A stretch of DNA of 64,000 nt from Ecdyonurus torrentis (lineage: Eukaryota; Arthropoda; Insecta; Ephemeroptera; Heptageniidae), in assembly GCA_949318235.1 (NCBI GenBank), contig OX439134.1, positions 23,570,662-23,634,661 of the forward strand. Direction: 5' to 3'. Under the pieces are notes generated by a model. The model had not been told where the DNA came from. It ran no database searches and was given only the letters and a program-made list of their open reading frames with translations. Each line of letters starts with the position of its first letter. Within the stretch, counting starts at the first letter, position 1. The translations under genes and the position numbers were made by a program. Positions 30,960 through 44,100 of the stretch are shown here, in pieces.

Positions 30960-31730
30960 ACTTGTAATAAATCTAGATGTCTTCTGAGGTCCCGAGGTGA
31001 GACTTTGAGTGGACATCCTGAAAAAGGTGCCCAAACTTATTTATGTTTCATCCTTTGTTGTGTACAGGGAGTTAAAATATTTAAATGTATCCTGATTTCC
31101 CCAGGAGAGACATCGAGCGGACATCCTGAACGAGGGGCCCCAAGTAGGCCCTTAACTTATTTATCATTTAATCCATTATTTACAGGGCATTGAAATATTG
31201 AGATGTCTCCTGAAGTCCCCAGGGGAGACATGGACTGGACATCCTGAACGAGGGGCCCCAAGTAGGCCCTTAACTTATTTATCATTTAATCCATTATTTA
31301 CAGGGCATTGAAATATTGAGATGTCTCCTGAGGTCTTCCGGGGAGACATCGAGTGGACATCCTGAACGAGGGGCCCCAAGTAGGCCCTCAACTTATTTAT
31401 CATTTAATCCATTACTTACAGGGCATTGAAATATTGAGATGTCTCCTGAGGTCCCCAGGGGAGACATCGAGTGGACATTTTGAACGAGGGTCCCCAAGTA
31501 GGCCCTTAACTTATTTATCATTTAATCCATTATTTACAGGGCATTGAAATATTGAGATATCTCCTGAGGTCCCCAGGGGAGACATCTAGTGGACATTTTG
31601 AACGAGGGGCCCCAAGTAGGCCCTCAACTTATTTGTCATTTAATCCATTATTTACAGGGCTTTAAAATATTGAGATGTCTCCTGAGGTCCCCAGGGGAGA
31701 CATCGAGCGGACATCCTGAACGAGGGGGCC
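30960..31730. repeat. 118-bp tandem array, six to seven units
   Basis: GGACATCCTGAACGAGGGGC marks unit starts at 31119, 31237, 31355, 31473, 31591 and 31709, exactly 118 apart. A diverged first unit starts at 31011. Each unit contains CCCAAGTAGGCCCT, TTATTTATCATTTAATCCAT and GAGATGTCTCCTGAGGTCCC. Three ~62-67-codon frames recur because the unit is read repeatedly. They are not called genes. Confidence 0.92.
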
Positions 31731-33329
31731 CTAAGTGGGGCCTAAATAACTTTTTTGCTAAAAATGAGCCAAAATATTTAGTTGTCCCCTAAGGTCCCCA
31801 CGAAGGATTTCTGGGAGAGGTCCCCAAATATGGGTCTCGTTCGGGACATCTTTTTAGACGTCTAAAATGACATCTCATATGACATCTCGGGGGATGTCTC
31901 GCGTGGACCTTAGGGGATGTCATAAAAGAAGTCTTTTGGATCTAGCGGTAGGCCTTTAGCTCTTAAGTTTTCCCAACATTACATTTTTAAACATTATGTA
32001 AGGTGTGTACGCATTATGTCATTCTGAATGCTTTTCAATGCTCTTCTTAAATAGCTCTTAAGTACTAAACAATAACTATCTTGCAAAAAGTCTAAAGAGT
32101 AACTCGTTAGTAAACGGAATTTCTTTAGCGGTAAATAGTTACCATTTTAGATTCTAAAAATTTTAGTATGTATTTGTTATGAAAAAAGTCCAGTTACTCT
32201 TTAGATCAGTTTTTCCGTGTGGTGGTATTCATTAAAAAGCACATGTTGTTTTATGTGGTCTATGGCTTTTAGCAATGAATAACATTTCTCAGCATATGTC
32301 AAATCTAGTTTTTGGTTATTTTTTCTGGTAAATTAGCTATTTTTGGGTTATAATTATTTTTCTTGCATACTTGAGTTTATCATTCAAGCTGTTTACATTA
32401 TCATTGCTCTCAAAAATATTGCGAAGTACTTTTAAACTGACAAAATGTGTCATTTTCCTATACTGGCCAATGTTATTTAGCGTTAACTTATGGCGTTGAC
32501 TTAAAAATGAATGAAACTACATTACATAAAAAGGGTAAAGTATTGCTATATTCCCGCTATAGAGTGTATGCATTCATGTTAAAGTTGACGTCATGTTGGA
32601 TTACTCAATAACATGGGTGACTTAAGAAAATAACTCATTTTGCCAGTTTAAAACCACAATGCAATATTTTAGAGAGCATTGAAGTCTTGGGGTCGATTAT
32701 CAAAAACACGATAACTATAAGATAACTATAACTATAGTTCGTTATAGATATGGTTTAGATTAACAATTTTGCAAAAACTATCAGTATAGTTATAGATTAA
32801 CAAATTTCTATGATTATCGTCAATTTCGATAACGATACTTTGAAGTATTTACTCACTCAGAGAAAGATTTTGTAAATATGTTAAATTAGTATCTCAAGTA
32901 TGTGTGAAATATAACTATAAATAAAAGTTAACCGATTACCCAAAGATAATTGGGTTAAAAAAGTTTTTTTCAATGGTGAGGAATGTTATTTACTGCTCCA
33001 GTATGGCCTTCAAGCGCATTAAATATGATATTTTTTTTTATTAATTTAACAGGCGATAGAAATGCGGCAATTTCTAAGGGTAGTAAAACAAAAAAAAATC
33101 TACCCTGGCAGCTATATTGGTAGAAGACAGGCAGCAAGGCAGGGTTAATTGGAGAAAGGGTAGCTCAGGGTGACAAGGGAGGAGAAAAAAGAACTCTAAT
33201 GATTTGAGATGTTAAAGTAGTTTAACCGAGGTTGTTAACAGCTGATTTTAAATTTATTTTAAGTTTGGCGCCTACCTAATTTTAATTTAATACTTAAATA
33301 CTTTGCAATAACCAAGTCTAAGTCCGCTT
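31731..33329. other. AT-rich stretch, one dispersed repeat
   Basis: No gene seen. At 32540-32700 a segment (TGTATGCATTCATGTTAAAG, CAATAACATGGG, TTTTGCCAGTTTAAAACCAC) reappears inverted at 54770-54895. A cluster of GATAACTATAA / TATAGTTAT motifs at 32700-32840 may be a decayed small element. Confidence 0.45.
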
Positions 33330-33388
33330 ACCCTCGTCATATGAAAGCAGCGCTATACCAACTGTGCAGTCAAGGCACTAGGAGATAA
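33330..33388 (-). tRNA. tRNA-like 5' half (pseudogene or SINE head)
   Basis: On the minus strand TGCCTTGACTGCACAGTTGG and TATAGCGCTGCTTTCATATG resemble a tRNA acceptor/D-arm with an A box and an anticodon arm. The expected T-arm is degenerate, so this is a tRNA-derived fragment and not a functional tRNA. Confidence 0.35.
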
Positions 33389-33414
33389 TCCAGCAAATCA
33401 TATATATATATATA

Positions 33415-34955
33415 TGTTAGCTTCCAGAAGCGAATTCGCTCCGGAAGCGGAAAATATGGTCAGAACGCGTTGGGACCACGTATGAGGCTTCGTAACGCGA
33501 AATTCGTGTTAGGAGCATGGTAAAGTTAATCCCAACGCGTTGAGATCAAGTTGAAAATTTTCAACGTGACGGGATCAAATTTGAAATCTTATGACGCGTT
33601 AGGAACATGCAAAATTGTTCTCAATGCGTTGGGACCAAAATTGAAATTTCACAACGCGTTTCGGTACAATAATATAATTATGTGTATAAAATATCACCAA
33701 ATAAATAAAAAACAAACGATAATTAGAGCTATATGAATATTTATAGCAAAAAATTTTAAATAAAAATAAAACTATAATTTTATTTAGTAAAATAAAAAGC
33801 CGAAAAGGAACTTTTCTCAAGTCAAAATTTTATGTGATATGATTTAAGACTTTGCTATTATTACTTATATTATGTATTATTATTATGCATATTTATATAG
33901 GTATTGTTTGTTTTTCATCTTAAACTTATACATTTATAATTACTTTACTTGAAATGCAAGAATACAGTACATATACTGTATTTGTTTTGAGCAAGGTGTT
34001 GTTAAATCACACGGACGATATATATTGAGACATGAAAATTAAACTTACTAAACGATCTATCTGATTATTAATTATATATGACCGAAACTTTTTTTATTTT
34101 TAAGTGAATACTTACGATTAAATATGTAAGAGCCAATGTAAAACCGTTATCCACTCACTTAATTATTTGCGCACCAACAATACACGTCAATTATTTAAAT
34201 TTAAATATTTTCTTAACATATTCTATTTCCAACGACTATGGTGAAATTATAAAACATGTTTTCCGCACAGAGACGAACATTCAACTGAACGTGTATATGA
34301 GAAAAAAATATATCGGTATATTGTTATCACTGGATAAAATAAGGTAGACTTGAACTTTGAACCAATGTATGAGGAAAGTAGTCATAGGTCATAATAGATT
34401 AATTTTGTTGGTATATGAAATAAATACTTTTATTTTTCATTAATTAAAATCAGTTTTAAAAAAGGCGTGTTCTCACTCTCTCTGTCCTTTTCTTCGAGAG
34501 AAGATACGTTAGCAAATATTTGAGTTAAGAAAAATTGTTAATATTCGACTTTTGATTATTTTACTAAATAAAATGATAGATTTTTTTTTTTAATTTTATA
34601 CTCTATAAAAATAAAGAAATTTTATATTGCTCTAATTGTCGTTTGTTTTTTATTATTATTTTTATTTATTTTGTGATGTTTTATTCAAATAATTATATTA
34701 TTTTACCGAAACGCGTTGTGAAATTTCAATTTTGGTCCCAACGCATTGGGAACAATTTTGCATGTTCCTAACGCGTCATAAGATTTCAAATTTGATCCCG
34801 TCACGTTGAAAATTTTCAACTTGATCTCAACGCGTTGGGATTAAATTTACCATGCTCCCAACACGAATTTCGCGTTACGAAGCCTCATACGTGGTCCCAA
34901 CGCGTTCTGACCATATTTTCCGCTTCCGGAGCGAATTCGCTTCTGGAAGCTAACA
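33415..34955. mobile_element. Element with 252-bp TIRs made of ~30-bp AACGCGTT repeats
   Basis: TGTTAGCTTCCAGAAGCGAA starts the element and its complement ends it. The two 252-bp arms (33415-33666 and 34704-34955) differ at only about three positions, so the element is young. Inside each arm, AACGCGTT or close variants start at 33464, 33494, 33534, 33563, 33593, 33623 and 33653 (left arm), mostly 30 bases apart and usually followed by GGGACCA or GGATCA. TATA flanks both ends. The ~1.04-kb interior is AT-rich and contains no transposase. A diverged solitary arm lies at 35893-36151. Confidence 0.88.
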
Positions 34956-35590
34956 TATATATTGCTTTTTTAACTATTTTCTTATCAAATTGTCAAATAC
35001 TTTTCTCGCTTCTCAGTTTATATATATTAATTATAATAATGAAATTAATACAAATATAGTACATTTGTAAGACTTTTATTAACATTTATGAGCTCAGTTA
35101 ACATTTATATCTCGTTTCTCCCGCGATCGTCATGATTCAGCAACTGCAGCTCCTCTAGCGGCCGATTTCCGAACTATATAAAAATTAATGGTTCACAAAA
35201 AAATTCTCATTTTCAGCTCTTTTATTTACACATTTCTCAGTGCGTTTCTAACCATATTTAGTTTAATGCTTTTAAAAGTTTCTTTGTTTATCAAAGAGCT
35301 TATTTATCTGTTTTTGAGTCCATTTAATAAAACTCGCAAAAATATGAATGATCTACTGTAGAATGGATTTTCAGCTAATAACCCGATGCTGTATGAGAAA
35401 AATGCTCGACTTTGCGGCTGATTTTATTTATGTGTTTTTGAACTAAATGTAATTTTATAATATATCAATAGGAGCGTAGAGAAATTAGGAATCTACTGGT
35501 AACAAGAAAATGGCGTTTAATAACAATGAAACTCGTTTAAACTACTTTAAATTCCTTGTAAACTTAGTTTTTTTATTATTTAAAATATAA
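34956..35590. other. No gene seen
   Basis: Mostly AT-rich. A short CpG-containing piece (CCCGCGATCGTC, CTCTAGCGGCCG) at 35119-35165 has no recognised identity. Confidence 0.4.
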
Positions 35591-35890
35591 GATTGATAAT
35601 AACCATACCTTGTTGTTCATGATTTAGACACCAACACGTTGATTTTGTATTTATTTTCAGGTTCACGATTATTTCACGTATCTGACATCACATTGTGCCA
35701 ATGATGCCATTGACAGAGTTAAATCACTTGAGGAGGGTGGGGTATTATCACGGGACCAGAGCGGTGACTGAATTTGCAGTGATGCATTGTAACGTCAGAT
35801 ACGTGATATAAACCCTAAAATAAAAATTAATACCAAATCAACGTGTGGGTGTCTAATTCATAGATAGTAAGGTATGGTAATTTTCAATAT
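35591..35890. mobile_element. MITE, TATCTGACGT family, copy 2
   Basis: The outer arms contain ATTTAGACACCAACACGTTG and its mirror CAACGTGTGGGTGTCTAATT. The inner arms are TTCACGTATCTGACATCAC and GTAACGTCAGATACGTGA. It is the most symmetrical of the three copies. It ends next to the solitary AACGCGTT arm. Confidence 0.82.
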
Positions 35891-35892
35891 AT

Positions 35893-36151
35893 ATGTTAGC
35901 TTCCATACGAGAAATCGCGTCCGAAGCGGTCAAAACAGCGCGAACGCGTTGGGATCATGTGTGAAGCTTCATGATGCGAAATTTAATGTTCGGAGCATGG
36001 CAAATTTAATTCCAACGCGTTAAGTTCAAGTTAAAATTTTTGAACGTGTCGAGGTCAAATTGAAAATATTAAGACGCGTTGAGAACATGCAGGATTAAGC
36101 CTATTGCGTTGGGACAAAAATAGAAAATTTCCTACGCGTATAGGTTTGTAA
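35893..36151. repeat. Solitary diverged AACGCGTT-repeat arm
   Basis: ATGTTAGCTTCC followed by CGAACGCGTTGGGATCA, CCAACGCGTTAAGTTCA, GAACGTGTCGAGG, GACGCGTTGAGAACATGC and TTGCGTTGGGAC repeats the order and spacing of the 33415 arm, with many substitutions. No matching right arm was found nearby. Confidence 0.8.
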
Positions 36152-36675
36152 CCACTGAAAGCATGGAATTCATAAAGATAAAAAAGGAGGCTGAAAAGGG
36201 ATTTATTTATTACCCTTGAATTTTATATTTACAATTTGTTTGCTATGATAAAATAAAAAAACTGAAAAAAAAAAGAAAAAAAGGACATTTGCGTACTCAT
36301 TAGCATGCATTAATAACAAAAAACAAAAATAATTTTTGTAACAAAAAATTAGAAATAATGACTCGGTTATTAAGCCAACCCATTTGATGAAGTATAAAGA
36401 ATTAGCATATTTTACGCCGTATTAAACTAGTAAAATATCCTTCGCTTGTTAATTTTTTTAATTTTGATAAAAAGTTGCCATCAGCTAATTATATTTTATA
36501 ATAGCTGAATAACGGAAATACTTTTTATTAAGTTGTTAATTATGTATAAAATTATTTGTATTAAAATATACATTGATATTTGTGTTTTAGGGCGAGTGTT
36601 GAACATAAATGTTTTATTTTAATTTTTTGTAGGTTTTTCTCTTTAAAGAATCACGGTAAGTACCCCAATATAGAC

Positions 36676-36774
<99 letters not shown>

Positions 36775-36786
36775 GTGTGTCCGTAT
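36152..36786. other. AT-rich stretch ending in (TA)n(GT)n
   Basis: No gene seen. The final part is a (TA)n run (about 36679-36744) followed by (GT)n to about 36780. Confidence 0.6.
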
Positions 36787-37885
<1,099 letters not shown>

Positions 37886-38186
37886 GTCGAGCAATTATTA
37901 CTTAAGAGGCCATTTTACTCTCTGAAAAATATAAATGTAAAAAAAATGTCTAGAAAATCAAAATCTAAGATAAGGCAGGAAACTTAAATGACTGAAATCG
38001 AGTGGTCATACGTCATCAGAGTGAATAAATATCACAGAAAACAAATACAATACATTGGTAATAGGGCAGTGATTTCAAATCAAGTTAGCTTGTTGCAATG
38101 AATGAAGAAAATATTTATCATAATATTGCATCTAAAAAAAGTTAGTGAAAATTCTTATTATCATATAATGCATTACCTTACATATA

Positions 38187-39373
38187 AAGGGTGTTTATAT
38201 AAAAACGCACGATTTAAATCTTAAATTTAGGCATGAAGGTATATGAGAAAAATTATGTTGTATACATCAAATGAAAGCCTCAGTTTTGAAATTTTTAAAA
38301 ATAAAATTTTTATTTCTGCAGAATAATTTTTCTTTTTTTGAGACCAAAAAAAAAAAATATTGAAAATTGACATTTTTTTCGATGAAATCCACAGCATAGA
38401 CCTTTAATAAAACACTTTTGTTAAAAATCTCAAATAATTAAAAGTTCTGACGCAAACATTACCTTAAGGCTTCATTACGTGGGCATCATTTGTAGCTCAG
38501 AACTGGTCCAGACGCACTTCCAGCTCACGCCATACGTTCTCCAACATGGCCGGTGTCACTGAGTGGATAGCTTAAGTAATGCATTGCTTGAGGACTCACT
38601 GGAGTTTTAAATACGGCATCTTTCATGTATTCCCAGAGGAAGAACTCAGTTGGTGTTAGGTCAGGGGACCTTGGAGCCCATGCTGTTGAACCATTGCAAC
38701 TCAGCCATTTGTCTGGGAAGACTTGGTTTAGGTACTCTCTAACCGCTAGTGCCCAGTGCGGTGGATCACCGTCTTGCTGAAATGTCAAGTCAAAGCCCCA
38801 TTTCTGCTGAGCTTGCATTAGCTGAGGTACAGCGTAGTTTTGTAACGTGTCAAGGTACGTATTCCACCATACTGAAGCCTCGTGGAAGAACAATGGTCCA
38901 ATAATGCGATCCAAGAGTACACAGCACCAAATATTCAACTTCGGGCTATCTCTCTCATAAGTGCGTAAACAATCAGGTCATTCTGAACCCCAGAATATCG
39001 TTTTGCGAAAAGGTACGTGGTGATAATCCAATTGATATGTAACACGATATGTCATTTGAACTGCCGTACGAGACTTTGAATTTTCATATCAAAGAACGCA
39101 TTGTGCCTTTTGTTGATTAGTAAACATTTTATGTTTTTGCTTACTGAGAATATAAAAGCTTGAAAATGCAAGATAGAAGGGGAGCATTTTGGCAATTCGG
39201 CATTTTGCGCTATTTGGCAAATACAAAATAAACGATTTGATGAAAAATAAAACTTTGTACATTTTTACAAATGTCAAAACTGAGGCTTCATTTGATGTAT
39301 AAAACATGACTTATCTCACTTACTTACATGTCTAAATTTAAGATTTAATCGTGTTTTTTTTATAAACAACCTG
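38187..39373 (-). mobile_element. mariner-like element, internally deleted
   Basis: TIRs are AAGGGTGTTTATATAAAAAC on the left and the complement of CAGGTTGTTTATAAAAAAAA on the right. They continue through TTTAAATCTTAAATTTAG and CATCAAATGAAGCCTCAG. TA flanks both ends (38185-38186 and 39374-39375). The transposase lies on the minus strand and has lost an internal segment. Confidence 0.88.
38484..39127 (-). pseudogene. mariner transposase, internally deleted
   Basis: It begins MFTNQQKAQCVL, a typical N-terminal helix-turn-helix start. A stop and RTAVQMTYRVTYQLDYHH follow, then a jump over much of the N-terminal and first catalytic region to LNIWCCVLLDRIIGPLFFHE. The catalytic part keeps LTFQQDGDPPHWALAVREYL and RSPDLTPTEFFLWEYMKDAV, with 36 residues between the second and third aspartates. 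After a frameshift near 38530 the tail WRELEVRLDQF...HVMKP follows. The deletion and frame breaks make it inactive. Confidence 0.88.
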
Positions 39374-39417
39374 TATATTACGAAAAGGGAAAGAAATCGC
39401 AAAAAAAATATTGAGTA

Positions 39418-39644
39418 TGCACGGACAAAAATTACTAAGTAAAAATTATGCTATAGCTTAATTTTGAGCACAATTTGTTCGATACAGCATGATTTATGAT
39501 AAACTGCATAGTTATAAACTGTGCTAAAATAGCATAATTATTATGTTGTACAGCAAAATAATTCGTGTTGTTCTAAATTACTATAATTTATGCTATAATG
39601 ACATAAATAGAACATCAATTTCGTAATTTATTATTTCCGTGTGC
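39418..39644. mobile_element. Small MITE
   Basis: GCACGGACAAAAATTAC...AATTATGCTATAG on the left mirrors CTATAATGACATAAAT...GTAATTTATTATTTCCGTGTGC on the right. About 227 bp, no coding content, several internal TATGCTATA motifs. Confidence 0.55.
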
Positions 39645-40439
39645 TTTTCTTCAAAAATGATAATGTGTAAATTACAAGAAAAAATTATTAAAAAAGAATT
39701 TATAGTTATTTACTTGCAACTGTAAATAATTGAATTAGAATAAGAATAATTAATAACTCATGCCATTTATATTTTTAAAAAAGAATAATAAATTGACGTT
39801 GATCTCCAAAATGTAACCGACGCACTTTAATTCATAACAAAAGCAATATAAAATAATGAAAAAAGTGATATTGCATTAAAATAATTTATAGATCCCTTTT
39901 CTTTTATTATAAGTGTGTCAATCGCACTTTTAAATCAGTGTCAATTTACTCTCATTTAAGATTTTATTTGAGTTAATATCATATTATTTTTTATATTTTT
40001 AATTTCATATGTGGCACGTAAATATAAAAATATCATAAAAATACTTTTTACGCTGCATTTTTTAAGGAAATGACTAATTTTTATATTATATAATGATAGC
40101 ACAATATAAATAAAAAACAATAACTTAACAAAATATTGAATCCTTTTAAGCAATTTCATTTTTAGTTAAGTAGGTAGGTGACCGACTGATATCTCGCAAA
40201 TTAGGACAATTGCGACTTATTATAATAACACAAAGCAAAGAAGAAATGTTACTTGAAAATTTAGTTGTGTCAAACATGTGAAAACATGATCAAATATTTA
40301 AGTTATTACACTTTAAAGATAACATGGAAATGTGGAAATTTAAATTTGAATTTTTTTAACAATTAAAAATATTATTAAAATTTTTTTTGACATAAAAAAA
40401 TAAATTTTAAATTTACTTTTTTATTATTATTATTATATC
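39645..40439. other. No gene seen
   Basis: A/T-rich, with short frames of no recognised family. Confidence 0.5.
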
Positions 40440-40719
40440 ATTTACATACCTTGTCAAACCAGGGCATAGCCCTATCGGTTGGTTTAATTTTATAACATTA
40501 TAATTTCTTTTAACACAAATCAAAATTCAAAACAATATAATTTATTATTATTATTAATTTTTTATTTACAATTTATACTTTTTTCTATTTGAAAATAATA
40601 TAAGTTTTTAAGATCTCTTTATTCAATTTGCTAAACTAATTTTTATATTGAATTCATAAAAAAAAATTGAATTCTTTTTTTACAGTATTTTTTCAACTTA
40701 GATTTTTTTGTTTTAAATG

Positions 40720-41050
40720 AATTTGATTCCATAGTTTTGGTTAATTATATCTTCTTCTTCTTTCTGTGTATCTACTTATTACTTTTGTTACTATCATTGG
40801 TTTAGTTATTGCAATTCTTGTATTGTATTCATTCACACGAGGTTTACCATGTTCATCACAAATATAATTTTCTAATACAAATACAAATTTTATTAATTTA
40901 TTAATTGGCAATATTTTAAAGCAAAAAAATAAGAATCTAGTTTCATTATATTTTCCACCTTATTTTAACATTTTAATAATTCTGAGTTGCATTTTTTTCA
41001 GATTTGTTAACTTTGCTGATTTTGTAAAACCATATGCTTATACAACATAT
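40720..41050 (-). pseudogene. Reverse transcriptase C-terminal fragment
   Basis: Minus-strand translation gives AYGFTKSAKLTNLKKMQLRI, then ILPINKLIKFVFVLENYICD, KPRVNEYNTRIAITK and SRYTERRRRYN..PKLWNQIHLK. This is the C-terminal region typical of non-LTR reverse transcriptases after the palm and thumb. It continues the fragment ending at 45658. It contains stops. Confidence 0.75.
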
Positions 41051-41796
41051 CGTTCTTAATTTTGACAAAGATCCTTACAGCATGAATTCGATATAAAGCT
41101 TATAGCGTTAATTACGTCATCATTCCCGTGCACTCACTGGTGGGACTTTTTTTTACAAAAAATGTCATTTAATGTGAAATTTTGTCTTCAACAAACAAAT
41201 TTAATTTAGTATTTTTTGCAGAACAATTGTAGATGCAACTAATTAAAACGTCCCACGAAGTCGTGTTTTTATGATATTTTGTTCAACTCGTGAGTGAAAT
41301 GTTGACTTTGAGCTTCTATAGCGACGTTATTATTAAAGATAGATCGGAACATATTGCGAGTAAAATTATCTTCAGGTTGTCTATTCTTTGATGGTGCAAA
41401 AAAAATTTGGCTATGTACACTGGTTAAACTAATAATATGACGTTTTCAAATGTCCTACGCACGCCGTTACTATAGCATTTAGAAGTGGCATTTTTTCAAC
41501 AGCGCTGGTATAAAATGCCTTGTTTCTACTAAAATTAGTTTTGCTACTCTAACTTTTAAAATAAAATTTTAATTATGGTATTTAAAAAATCGTCAAATGT
41601 TACATAAAAATGTAATCGATACAATACTAAATCGATGAATAGGTAGAATTGAGGCGAGAGGAGGGGAGGTATGTGTATATTAGAGTATATCACTCAAGGC
41701 TTCCTACCTGGCTTGCATCTCGGTGCCTTCCGTTCTATGCTTGACTATTTTTTAACGCAGAAATATAGCAATGCATGAACTGCCCGATATTTTTAA

Positions 41797-41853
<57 letters not shown>

Positions 41854-42619
41854 ATGTAATGTATTCATTTTTGTTATCTGCTACTCAATGTAACATTTTC
41901 CCGCATTGTTTTTATTTGTCGTGTTTTCTTCGCTGTAGTTCAAAACAATATAAAAAAATACAAATAACAAAACAAAGAAAATAATATATAATTTTTTTTT
42001 TAATATATTATTTTATTTCTTATTGTTTATAAAATAATCGAGCTATGAACTATGATTTTGAGCTATAGTTCTGATTTAAAAAACACCTTAATCGAGTTTT
42101 TATTTTATTTCATGCTTTTAAGAACACCATTTTTTTCACTATGGTATTTTATTATTTATTATTAATTTATAAGTGAGACAACTTTTATATTACGCAGTGC
42201 CGTAATTGAGTATTAATTACATACATATAAATAAAAAATTATTAATAATCTAAAAAGTAAAAATAAAAAAAAATAAAAAAGGCGACAAATAATTTCTCTA
42301 ATTGTACATTTTTTACACGAAAAAATCAATTTTTTATAAACAAATATGATTATTAGGTTTTTAAATTTTAATAGCATCAAGAGTATAAATTTTCAGTAAA
42401 TTTAATTTTATGTATTACGTAGTAAAACTTAATGATAATTTATAATGAAATTCAAAGTACCTCGGGAATCGCCAATTTGTTATAACAAATTTTGCTATAA
42501 CGATTTAAATTGTATACAATAATGGCGTAAATACGTGTCTAATTTATAAAAGATGTTAAATTTACGTAAAAAATAAATTTCTTTATTATCTATAATACAT
42601 TTCATTCTTATTATTTTTT

Positions 42620-43275
42620 AAGGCCTTACTTTGTGGTAGCATTTTTGTCGTAACACTCAATTATGACATTTTGTAGCTTAAATGGACCAAAGAACATTAA
42701 TTCTCTAAACGCCAAAAAGTTTCAACTTAAAATAAATCTTCTGCAAATAAGCCCCCTTTAGCGTGTAACCGTGTATACAGAGGATACGAAATTTCAAGCT
42801 CACCGTGTGCAAAACTAAATTGATCAACTTCTTAACAAAATACCAGCGTAATCTGCAGATCTATTCTTTTAATGAATGTGTTATTTAATTTAAACAATTT
42901 TAATGATAGTTTTACAAAGAAAAAAAATTATTGAAGATATTGCATTGTATTTAAATTAATATGGGTCAATTTGTGATTTTTTTCCCTCGATAAATACGTT
43001 CTAGAAAAAATCTGAAAGTTATTTTTCATTTAAAGTGAATCTTTAGTATTTTCTTAAACCACTGTAAAAAATTCAAAGTGGGTCAAAATCGGATTTCAAA
43101 TATAGATTCATTAGCAAAGAAGGTTATTTTCCAACATTTTTTGGCGCTCTGTTCAATTGTGACGATAGTTTTTGAGATACAATTTTTTTAATTTCATTTT
43201 TGGGTACAGCAACCTGAACTTAATAAAAATGATAACAATATATAAAAATACACCGCTACAAAGTAGTACCTTATA
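42620..43275. repeat. Dispersed MITE-like repeat (family B), copy 1
   Basis: The ends read AAGGCCTTACTTTGTGGTAGC and the complement of GCTACAAAGTAGTACCTT. The inner landmarks AAGAACATTAATTCTCTAAA, TTCAAGCTCACCGTG and ATGGGTCAATTTGTGAT recur at 52878-53450 and 60390-60975. Confidence 0.65.
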
Positions 43276-43296
43276 ATTATATTATTTTCTTCACCC

Positions 43297-44100
43297 CCCC
43301 CCCCCCCTTCCCGCGCCTCCCTCCCTCATAAACTACTTTGCGAGGAAAAATTAGCAAAATAACAATAATGGACCACTTGCAAGAAACGAGCTCTTTAAAA
43401 TAAAATTGAACTTTTCGAGGAGTTCTGCGTTGATATTTATTTATTTTATAATCTTATTAGTCAATGGTCACAGATTTATAAAGGCTATTGGGATAAAAAA
43501 TTCTTTGACATTTGATTAAAAAAACGTGCAAAAAATGTCTAATATCTCCGGAATCGGTTGGGTATAATTTCACAAAAATCGCAAAAGACGTGTTTTTCCT
43601 CATCAGCGTAATTTTAAATTAGGGGACTCTTAGCTTTCCCCTAGCTTTCTCTTAGCTTTTTAGGTCGATTATTTTTGTCATTTAAAATAAATGACTTGCT
43701 AATCGTTTATTAACCTAAAAAATTCGCGTGGTTCCTCTGTAATAAGATAAAATTCAAAACATAGTTTTGGAATTGCAAAAATATGAAATACAAAAGAAAA
43801 AAAAAATTGAGCCTATTTTATACTTTGTTTTAAAAAAGGTTTCAGTTAACAATTTGCACATATTTTCACATGTCATTAAATAAGGGTGAAAAAAATGCGA
43901 TAAAAAGATTAAAAAATAAAACTAGAATAACTTTAAAACTATTTTTTTAAGTATACTATTTTTGCAATTTTCCAAAAAGGGGCGTGACCCTAAAAAGTTT
44001 CACCTGCGGCAGCCTGCCCCCTGCCCCCTTCCCAACACTGTAAAAATTATCCTCGTGTCGCCCCCCACCCCCCAAACCAAATTCCTAGATCCGCCCATGT
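43297..44100. repeat. Poly-C run and fossil transposon end
   Basis: A C15-type run lies near 43297-43312, with CCTCCCTCCCTC after it. At 43975-44100 the minus strand reads CATGGGCGGATCTAGGAATT then G-runs, a layout common at the 5' end of some hAT-type elements. No partner end is seen. It sits in the unique centre of the palindrome. Confidence 0.35.

Larger units (their letters stand above)
28195..31960. repeat. Composite tandem-repeat block, possibly one large element
   Basis: Both edges are rich in related motifs (GAGACATC, GGGGACCT, GAGATGTC). The edges are loosely inverted: AGCCCGCTAAGTCCA on the left versus the complement CCGCTAGATCCA on the right. Between them lie a CpG-rich promoter-like stretch, a three-copy ~0.5-kb tandem repeat and a 118-bp tandem array. 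No transposase is seen. A single non-autonomous element is possible but the termini are too weak to be sure. Confidence 0.4.

Noticed and set aside
30960..31730. CRISPR-like array
   Set aside because: The whole 118-bp unit repeats, with no unique spacers. This is eukaryotic tandem DNA.
31005..31792. Repeated 62-67-codon frames in the 118-bp array
   Set aside because: They are the same tandem unit read several times. 118 is not a multiple of three, so the frame breaks each unit.
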